DNA of 64,000 nt, from positions 1 through 64,000 of the forward strand of contig NZ_SCKT01000003.1 in the NCBI RefSeq assembly GCF_014155765.1. Direction: 5' to 3'. Origin of the DNA: Pantoea dispersa. GTDB taxonomy: Bacteria; Pseudomonadota; Gammaproteobacteria; Enterobacterales; Enterobacteriaceae. The translations under genes were made by a program, and so were the position numbers. The notes beneath the pieces were generated by a model that saw only the letters and a list, made by a program, of their open reading frames with translations, was not told the origin of the DNA and made no database searches. Shown here one piece after another: positions 58,309 through 64,000 of the stretch. The stretch's first letter is position 1. Every line of letters starts with the position of its first letter.

Positions 58309-59970
58309 TCAGGCTGCTAAAAGTTCTTTTGCGTTCGCCAGCGTATTGCGTGTGACTTCGCTGCCGCCAAGCAGGCGTGCCAGTTCCTGCAGACGCGCAC
58401 GCTTATCCAGCTGCTGCATGTGGGTTTCAGTCATCGCACCATCGGTCTCTTTGCTGACGAAGAAGTGCTGATGACCACAGCCCGCCACCTGCGGCAGGTG
58501 AGTCACGCACATCACCTGAGTCGACTCGCCCAGCTGGCGCAGCATCTGGCCAACGACAGCGGCCGTCGGACCGCTGATACCGACGTCAACCTCATCGAAA
58601 ATCATCGCCGGAGTTTCCATTTTCTGTGCGGTGATCACCTGAATCGCCAGCGCAATACGCGACAGTTCACCCCCTGAGGCCACTTTACCCAGCGGCTGTA
58701 GCGGCTGGCCCGGGTTGGTGGTGACACGGAAATCAATACGGCTGGCGCCTTCGGCCGTCAGCTGATCGGCGTTGAATTCCAGCATGATGGCAAACTCACC
58801 GTGCGGCATGGCGAGGGTGCGCATGCTTTGCGTAATCAGCTGGCTCAACTCCTGCGCCGAGGTGACGCGTTGCTGATGCAGGGCTTCGGCACAGGCCAGC
58901 GCGGCCTGATGATGAGCCACGACGTCGCTCTGCAGGCTTTCCTGATCGCTCTCCTGCTGCGACAGCTGTTCCGCTTCATCCAGCAGCTGCTGATACAGCC
59001 CCGGCAGCGCTTCTGGTGAAACATGGTGCTTGCGTGCCAGCGCAATCTGCCGCGACAGACGCTGCTCCAGCTCGTACAGGCGATTAGGATCCAGGTCGAG
59101 CCGTTCACAGTAGTGGCGCAGCTCATCGCTGGCTTCACTCAGCTGAATCGCGGCTTCTTCCAGCAGGTTAAATACGCCGCTGACTTTATCGTCCAGCGAG
59201 ACCAGCTCACTCAGCATATTACGCGCGCTGTAGAGCAGGCTTTGCAGGTTGGTGTCATCGCTATCGGCAAGAATTTGCAGCGCCTGCTGGCTGGTGGACA
59301 GCAGCTGACCGCTGTTCGCGAGGCGCTTGTACTCTTCATCAATCTGCTCAAACTCGCCTGGCTGCGGCGCAAACTCGTTGAGTTCTTTCAGCTGATACTG
59401 CAGCAGTTCGCGGCGGGCTTCACGCTCCTGCGACAGCTGCTGATGCTGTGCCAGCGCGCGGCAGCTGTGGTGCCAGCGCTGATAGTGCTGACGCATCTCC
59501 GCCAGCCGATCGTCGTGCGCGGCGTAGGCATCCAGCAGGTGTTTCTGGTGATCGGTTTTAAGCAGCAGCTGATGCGCATGCTGACCGTGGATTTGAATTA
59601 GTAACTGGCCGAGTTCGCGCAGCTGTGACAGCGGTACGGACGTGCCGTTGATAAAACCCCGTGAGCGGCCATCGGCACTGATCACGCGGCGCAACAGACA
59701 TTCGTTGCCGTCGTCGAGCTGGTTCTCCGCCAGCCAGCGCTGGGCAGAGGGTGACGCTTTCAGCTGGAAGCGCGCGCAGATATCCGCGCGGCTGGCCCCC
59801 TGACGCACCATGTCTGCTTCAGCACGGCCGCCAAGGCACAGGCCCAGCGCATCAATCGCGATGGATTTTCCTGCGCCGGTTTCGCCGGTGATCGCTGTCA
59901 TACCACGATGAAAGTCGATCTCCAGTTCACGAACGATAGCAAAATTACTGATGGTCAGTTGTGCCAGCAT
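58309..59970 (-). CDS. recN: DNA repair ATPase RecN
   Basis: A 553-residue SMC-like protein, the same length as E. coli RecN. Walker A GETGAGKS at 29-36, long central coiled coil (about 150-370), signature region [15 protein letters not shown] and Walker [13 protein letters not shown]. It tethers broken DNA ends in double-strand break repair. LexA boxes just upstream show SOS control. Confidence 0.97.
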   Translation of the reverse strand: MLAQLTISNFAIVRELEIDFHRGMTAITGETGAGKSIAIDALGLCLGGRAEADMVRQGASRADICARFQLKASPSAQRWLAENQLDDGNECLLRRVISADGRSRGFINGTSVPLSQLRELGQLLIQIHGQHAHQLLLKTDHQKHLLDAYAAHDDRLAEMRQHYQRWHHSCRALAQHQQLSQEREARRELLQYQLKELNEFAPQPGEFEQIDEEYKRLANSGQLLSTSQQALQILADSDDTNLQSLLYSARNMLSELVSLDDKVSGVFNLLEEAAIQLSEASDELRHYCERLDLDPNRLYELEQRLSRQIALARKHHVSPEALPGLYQQLLDEAEQLSQQESDQESLQSDVVAHHQAALACAEALHQQRVTSAQELSQLITQSMRTLAMPHGEFAIMLEFNADQLTAEGASRIDFRVTTNPGQPLQPLGKVASGGELSRIALAIQVITAQKMETPAMIFDEVDVGISGPTAAVVGQMLRQLGESTQVMCVTHLPQVAGCGHQHFFVSKETDGAMTETHMQQLDKRARLQELARLLGGSEVTRNTLANAKELLAA

Positions 59971-59976
59971 ACAATC

Positions 59977-60034
59977 ACCTGTATGTAAAAACAGATATGG
60001 TTTTTCATACAGTATAAACTGGTTTTTTATCCAG
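59977..60034 (-). promoter_or_regulatory. LexA (SOS) boxes of recN
   Basis: CTGTATGTAAAAACAG at 59979-59994 is a perfect CTGT-N8-ACAG LexA core. A second site CTGG-TTTTTTAT-CCAG lies at 60019-60034, and a partial one (ATGG-N8-ACAG) at 59997-60012. Multiple boxes match E. coli recN, one of the most tightly repressed SOS genes. Confidence 0.88.
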
Positions 60035-60055
60035 TAAAGTAGCCGGCAGGCCTTT

Positions 60056-60934
60056 TCAGAATAATTTTTTTGACCATCCGAGTTTTGAGCTTAAGGTATT
60101 AAAATAATTATAATTTTTGGGATGAATTAAATTGAGGTGATTGGCGCTGCGGCGAATCAGCACATCTTCCCCTTCCTGAATCGGCAGGGCGATCTGGCTG
60201 TCGCAGCTGATCTCCAGGTCGCTGCGCAGCGAGGAAAAACGCAGGCGAATGGTGCTGCTACTGTTGATCACCAGCGGACGCGCCGACAGCGTGTGCGGGA
60301 ACATCGGCACCAGTGCAATCGCATCAAGTGACGGCGTTAATATCGGCCCGCCCGCCGAAAGCGAATAGGCGGTTGAACCGGTTGGCGTGGAGATAATCAG
60401 CCCGTCCGAGCGCTGGGAAAAGGCGAACACTTCGTCGATATAGACTTCAAATTCAATCATGTGCGCCACTTTGCCCGGATGCAGCACCACTTCATTGATG
60501 GCGCTGCCGATGCGCGGCGAACACTCTTCTTTGCATACCTGCGCTTCCAGCAAAAAGCGGCTTTCCACGAAATAATCGCCCTGCAGCACGTCATCCAGCT
60601 GCTGCTGCGCGTTATCCGGATCGAGGTCCGTGAGGAAGCCGAGATTGCCGCGGTTGATGCCAATCACTTTGATATCGTAACGAGCCAGCACACGCGCGGC
60701 GCCCAGCATGTTGCCATCGCCGCCGACCACCACCGCCAGATCGGCGTACTGGCCGATGTCCGCCAGGCTGCCGGTACGCACATCCTGCAGGTTCAGCTCG
60801 CGGGCGATTTGCTGTTCCACGATCACGTCATAGCCTTTGTCAGTCAGCCAGCGCCAGAGCATTTCATGGGTGGTTAACGCAGTGGGATGGCGCGGATGGC
60901 CGACGATCCCAATGCAGTTAAAGTGTTTGTTCAT
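60056..60934 (-). CDS. nadK: NAD kinase
   Basis: A 292-residue enzyme (E. coli 292) that phosphorylates NAD to NADP with ATP. Catalytic GGDGN at 71-75, NE motif in SAINEVVLH and [22 protein letters not shown] for NAD binding. Cytosolic and essential in E. coli. Divergent from grpE, as in E. coli. Confidence 0.97.
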   Translation of the reverse strand: MNKHFNCIGIVGHPRHPTALTTHEMLWRWLTDKGYDVIVEQQIARELNLQDVRTGSLADIGQYADLAVVVGGDGNMLGAARVLARYDIKVIGINRGNLGFLTDLDPDNAQQQLDDVLQGDYFVESRFLLEAQVCKEECSPRIGSAINEVVLHPGKVAHMIEFEVYIDEVFAFSQRSDGLIISTPTGSTAYSLSAGGPILTPSLDAIALVPMFPHTLSARPLVINSSSTIRLRFSSLRSDLEISCDSQIALPIQEGEDVLIRRSANHLNLIHPKNYNYFNTLSSKLGWSKKLF

Positions 60935-60985
60935 TTAGCGGGTGTTCCTCATAAGCCAAAACGGCCAGGCAATGTGATGGGTTCA

Positions 60986-61013
60986 CTTGAAACCGTCAAA
61001 CTGATCCCCATAA
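60986..61013 (+). promoter_or_regulatory. Sigma-32 heat-shock promoter of grpE
   Basis: CTTGAAA (60986-60992), 13 bp, CCCCATAA (61006-61013): a near-perfect heat-shock sigma-factor promoter, ending 43 bp before the grpE start. Confidence 0.9.
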
Positions 61014-61056
61014 TAAGCCAACCAGCGAGATGAATGTGCAAAACGCGGAGAAATTC

Positions 61057-61635
61057 ATGAGTAGTAAAGAACAGAACACCCCAAACGAGCAAGTCTCAGA
61101 CGAAATTCAACAGGAACAACAGCAGCCGGAAGCGGAGACAGCAACTGAGGTGGATCCGCGTGATGAGCGTATCGCCCAGCTGGAAGCGGAATTAGCGCAG
61201 GCGCAGGGTGGCGTGCGTGACGCCCAGCTGCGCGCGCAGGCTGAGATTGAAAATATCCGTCGCCGCGCCGAAATGGACGTGGAAAAAGCGCACAAGTTTG
61301 CGCTGGAAAAGTTTGCCAACGAACTGCTGCCGGTGATTGATAGCCTGGAGCGCGCGCTGGAAGTGGCGGATAAAGAGAACACCGAGCTGGCTTCGATGAT
61401 TGAAGGCATCGAGCTGACGCTGAAATCACTGCTGGGTGCGGTGCGTAAATTCGGCGTGGAAGTGGTGGGCGAAACTAATGTGCCGTTCAACCCGGATGTG
61501 CATCAGGCGATGTCGATGATGGAGTCTGAAGAAGTGGCGCCAAACCACGTGCTGATGGTGATGCAGCGCGGTTACACCCTCAACGGTCGCCTGCTGCGTC
61601 CGGCAATGGTTGCGGTATCAAAAGCCAAAGGCTAA
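61057..61635 (+). CDS. grpE: Nucleotide exchange factor GrpE
   Basis: A 192-residue co-chaperone (E. coli 197). An acidic, Gln-rich N-terminus and long coiled coil (about 30-85) precede the beta-wing head with [58 protein letters not shown]. It releases ADP from DnaK. The ATG at 61057 has GGAG upstream; a start nine codons earlier is not needed. Confidence 0.96.
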   Translation: MSSKEQNTPNEQVSDEIQQEQQQPEAETATEVDPRDERIAQLEAELAQAQGGVRDAQLRAQAEIENIRRRAEMDVEKAHKFALEKFANELLPVIDSLERALEVADKENTELASMIEGIELTLKSLLGAVRKFGVEVVGETNVPFNPDVHQAMSMMESEEVAPNHVLMVMQRGYTLNGRLLRPAMVAVSKAKG

Positions 61636-61651
61636 GCCGCTCCCATGCAAC

Positions 61652-61680
61652 AACGGCCGCTGATGCGGCCGTTTGTGTTT
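61652..61680 (+). terminator. grpE intrinsic terminator
   Basis: AACGGCCGC-TGAT-GCGGCCGTT followed by TGTGTTTT, placed between the convergent grpE and ung stops. Confidence 0.8.
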
Positions 61681-62358
61681 TCAGGGCAGCACCGGCGTCC
61701 AGTCAATGGGCGTCTGGCCGGCCTGGCTCAGCAGCGCATTGGCTTTGGAAAAATGCTGACAGCCAAAAAAGCCGCGATGCGCCGATAGCGGCGAAGGATG
61801 CGGTGCTTTTAGTACGTGATGACGCTGCGCATCAATGATGCTGCCTTTCTTCTGCGCGTGCGATCCCCACAGCAGGAAAATCACCCCTTCGCGATGGGTG
61901 TTGATGGCGCTGATCACGTTGTCGGTAAAGGTTTCCCAGCCGAAACGCGCGTGCGAATGCGCTTTGCCGGCTTCCACGGTTAACACCGTATTCAGCAGCA
62001 GCACACCCTGTTTCGCCCAGCTTTCCAGAAAGCCGTGCTGCGGACGCTGAAAGCCAGGAATGTCCTGTTCCAGCTCTTTGTACATATTCAGCAGCGACGG
62101 CGGAATGGCCACGCCCGGCAGGACCGAGAACGCCAGGCCATGCGCCTGATTCGGGCCGTGGTACGGATCCTGGCCGAGGATCACCACTTTAATATCGCCC
62201 AGTTCGGTGAGACGGAACGCGTTGAACACGTCCTTTTGCGGCGGATAGACCGTCACGCCCGCCGCACGCTCTTCGGCTACCGCTTTTAGCGTTTCCACGA
62301 AGTAAGGTTTTTCTTTCTCTTCAGCCAGCACATCGTGCCAGGTCAGCTTCTCAGCCAT
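61681..62358 (-). CDS. ung: Uracil-DNA glycosylase
   Basis: A 225-residue family 1 UDG (E. coli 229). It removes uracil from DNA. Water-activating Asp64 in GQDPYHGP (62-69) and the minor-groove loop [13 protein letters not shown] near 186-198 are intact. Of the tandem ATGs, 62358 is preferred (GGGAG 6 nt upstream; gives [15 protein letters not shown]); the open frame further upstream is not family-like. Confidence 0.96.
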   Translation of the reverse strand: MAEKLTWHDVLAEEKEKPYFVETLKAVAEERAAGVTVYPPQKDVFNAFRLTELGDIKVVILGQDPYHGPNQAHGLAFSVLPGVAIPPSLLNMYKELEQDIPGFQRPQHGFLESWAKQGVLLLNTVLTVEAGKAHSHARFGWETFTDNVISAINTHREGVIFLLWGSHAQKKGSIIDAQRHHVLKAPHPSPLSAHRGFFGCQHFSKANALLSQAGQTPIDWTPVLP

Positions 62359-62461
62359 CATTGACTCCCTGCAAATTGATGCCTTTAGCTTAGCGTGTCC
62401 GGCGGGGCAGCAGAAGGGTAAAAATAAGTTGAACAATTGCAGAAAAAGTTAATAGAAAAAG

Positions 62462-62527
62462 TTGTTATAAATCAATTTATTAAGTTGAAAGCAAAAATTG
62501 TGGCCGGACGAAATTGATACAGGTCAA
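62462..62527 (+). promoter_or_regulatory. Two FNR boxes of the grcA promoter
   Basis: TTGATACAGGTCAA at 62514-62527 matches the FNR consensus TTGAT-N4-ATCAA at 9/10 positions. TTGTTATAAATCAA at 62462-62475 also matches 9/10. Their centres are 52 bp apart, as for the E. coli yfiD tandem sites (-40.5 and -93.5, from memory). With the proximal site at -40.5, transcription would start near 62561, downstream of GATATA (62548-62553). Confidence 0.87.
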
Positions 62528-62621
62528 AACGAGCCGGTCAGCGCGGTGATATACCAGAGCATCACATAATCCGAAGAACCGCGCTGTGCTCCTGCCGCAG
62601 CGCTAAGCCCTGGAGGCCTCT

Positions 62622-63005
62622 ATGATTACCGGTATTCAAATTACTCAGGCACAAAACCCGCAGCTGCTGAACTCGTTCTGGCTGCTGGACAATGAGAAAG
62701 CCGAAGCCCGCTGCCTGTGCGCAAAAGGCGATTTCACGGAAGATCAGGTTGTTGCAGTCAGCGACCTTGGCGAGATTGCTTACCGTGAAATTCCACTGGA
62801 GCAGAAACCGCAGGTGCGCGTGGAAGGCGGTCAGCACCTCAATGTTAACGTGCTGCGCCGTGAAACGCTGGAGGATGCGGTGAAGCATCCGGAAAAATAT
62901 CCGCAGCTGACCATTCGCGTGTCGGGCTATGCGGTGCGCTTTAACGCGCTGACGCCAGAACAGCAGCGTGACGTTATCACCCGTACCTTTACCGAAAGCC
63001 TGTAA
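62622..63005 (+). CDS. grcA: Autonomous glycyl radical cofactor GrcA (YfiD)
   Basis: A 127-residue protein, the same length as E. coli GrcA. The C-terminus ([29 protein letters not shown]) matches the glycyl-radical domain of pyruvate formate-lyase, with the radical Gly in RVSGYAVRF. It restores oxygen-damaged formate-lyase. GGAGG precedes the ATG. The tandem FNR boxes upstream fit anaerobic or microaerobic induction. Confidence 0.96.
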   Translation: MITGIQITQAQNPQLLNSFWLLDNEKAEARCLCAKGDFTEDQVVAVSDLGEIAYREIPLEQKPQVRVEGGQHLNVNVLRRETLEDAVKHPEKYPQLTIRVSGYAVRFNALTPEQQRDVITRTFTESL

Positions 63006-63039
63006 TTGATCGACTGACGAAAACGCATACAGCAATACA

Positions 63040-63074
63040 AGCCGCGCCGGTGTTTACTGGCGCGGCTTTTTTTA
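63040..63074 (+). terminator. grcA intrinsic terminator
   Basis: AGCCGCGCC-GGTGTTTACT-GGCGCGGCT followed by T7. Confidence 0.92.
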
Positions 63075-63145
63075 TTTCCTGAAGAGAGAAGAGGGCCGAC
63101 TGAGGAATTTTACGCCGCGAAACTGCGATTTCAGCAGGCCAGAAA

Positions 63146-63173
63146 GCAAAAAATCGCCTCAGGGAGGCGATTT
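63146..63173 (-). terminator. srmB intrinsic terminator
   Basis: On the minus strand AAATCGCCTC-CCT-GAGGCGATTT runs into TTTTGC, about 20 bp after the srmB stop. Confidence 0.85.
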
Positions 63174-63191
63174 AATTGCCACGATGCTGTT

Positions 63192-64000
63192 TTATTCCGC
63201 ACCGCTCTCCGGTGTGCTGCTGCCGCTTGGCTTGCGGCGTTTACCGATATTTTTAGTATCGCGGTGACGCTTCTTCACGCGTGGTTTCTCTTCTTCTTTC
63301 GCTTTCTTCTCTTTGCGCTTCTCAAGCGCCTTTTTCGACGGTTTACCGGTGACTTTAGCACTCGGTGCACGCGTTTCCGGACGCAGCTCATCGATTACGC
63401 GCGATTTCAGTGGTTCGTTGACGTAGCGGCTGATTTTACCCAGCAGCGGATGGTCATGTGCCTCTACCAGCGAGATCGCGGTACCTTTGCGTCCGGCGCG
63501 GCCGGTACGGCCAATGCGGTGCAGATAGACATCGGCGGTGCGCGGTAAGTCATAGTTGATGACGTGGGTGACGTTATCAATGTCGATACCGCGCGCGGCG
63601 ACATCGGTCGCGACCAGCACGTTAACGCGACCGTCATTCAGGCGTTTGATCGCTTCGTTACGGTTAGCCTGCACCATTTCGCCTTCGAGGTAGCTGCTGC
63701 GCAGGCCGGCTTCGTGCATCCAGGTCACCAGCTCATGCAGGCGCTCACGTTTGCGTACGAACACGATGGCGCGCTTCACTTCCGGCTGCTTCAGCAGATG
63801 CACCAGCAGTTTGGTTTTGTGCTCAAGGTTGTCGGCGCGGTAATACCACTGCTGAATCTTCTTGCGCTCACTTTTGCTCGGATCGGCTTCAATCGCTACC
63901 GGATCGTTCAGCAGGCGCTCGGCGAAATCTTTGATGTTGTCGCCTTCCAGCGTGGCCGAGAACAGCAGCGTTTGTTTGCGCCAGCGCGTTTCACCGGCAA
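63192..64000 (-). CDS. srmB: DEAD-box RNA helicase SrmB (3' part)
   Basis: The frame is open to the window edge, so the N-terminus is missing; 268 codons are present. It covers motif III (LLFSATLEGDNI), motif IV (AIVFVRKRERLHEL), motif V (VATDVAARGIDIDNVTHVINYD), motif VI (HRIGRTGRAGRKG) and the basic C-terminal tail (KPRVKKRHRDTKNIGKRRKPSG) that binds rRNA. SrmB assists early 50S ribosome assembly. Lies beside grcA and ung, as in E. coli. Confidence 0.96.
   Translation of the reverse strand, partial: AGETRWRKQTLLFSATLEGDNIKDFAERLLNDPVAIEADPSKSERKKIQQWYYRADNLEHKTKLLVHLLKQPEVKRAIVFVRKRERLHELVTWMHEAGLRSSYLEGEMVQANRNEAIKRLNDGRVNVLVATDVAARGIDIDNVTHVINYDLPRTADVYLHRIGRTGRAGRKGTAISLVEAHDHPLLGKISRYVNEPLKSRVIDELRPETRAPSAKVTGKPSKKALEKRKEKKAKEEEKPRVKKRHRDTKNIGKRRKPSGSSTPESGAE

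Overview
The window reads as chromosome from an Enterobacterales member, most likely Erwiniaceae (Pantoea/Erwinia/Mixta-like). The core proteins are near-identical in length and motif to Escherichia coli proteins. The gene content matches the E. coli rrnG, proU/nrd/emr and ssrA neighbourhoods, the core is GC-rich, and palindromic elements typical of intergenic DNA in these genera occur several times. This assignment is made from memory of protein families, with no database search.

Layout. 1-390: end of an rRNA operon (23S 3' end, 5S, terminator). 0.5-8.9 kb: kgtP, yfiM, pssA, patZ, tapT, trxC, yfiF. 8.9-12.3 kb: emrRAB multidrug efflux operon with its MarR-type repressor. 13.0-16.5 kb: proVWX glycine-betaine/proline uptake. 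17.1-20.8 kb: nrdHIEF class Ib ribonucleotide reductase behind a pair of NrdR boxes. 21.1-24.4 kb: ygaM, ygaC and mmuPM (S-methylmethionine uptake and use) behind a MetJ operator. 24.5-36 kb: lipoprotein, speG, a five-gene peptide/nickel-type ABC transporter, a long leader followed by the Mg2+ pump mgtB and a 28-residue membrane peptide, a short-chain dehydrogenase and queH. 36-40.6 kb: small accessory genes, and an AraC regulator divergent from a dehydrogenase-tautomerase pair.

40.6-55.98 kb is a low-GC genomic island inserted at the 3' end of ssrA (tmRNA). Its cargo is almost entirely predicted anti-phage defence. It has an OLD-family nuclease with a UvrD-type helicase (Gabija-like), followed by a 1437-residue NACHT/STAND-like NTPase that appears to end in a PD-(D/E)xK nuclease domain. 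It also has a tripartite retron (phosphoribosyltransferase-winged helix protein, structured ncRNA, reverse transcriptase) and a DUF3883 nuclease-like protein. The P4-type integrase next to ssrA is broken by a single in-frame amber codon, and the distal end holds only a diverged copy of the ssrA 3' terminus. The island therefore looks domesticated.

55.96-64 kb: core genes ssrA, smpB, ratA-ratB, bamE, recN (LexA boxes), nadK, grpE (sigma-32 promoter), ung, grcA (two FNR boxes) and the 3' part of srmB. Relative to E. coli, the blocks kgtP-yfiF, emr-ssrA-grpE and ung-srmB are rearranged: yfiF abuts emrB and grpE abuts ung.
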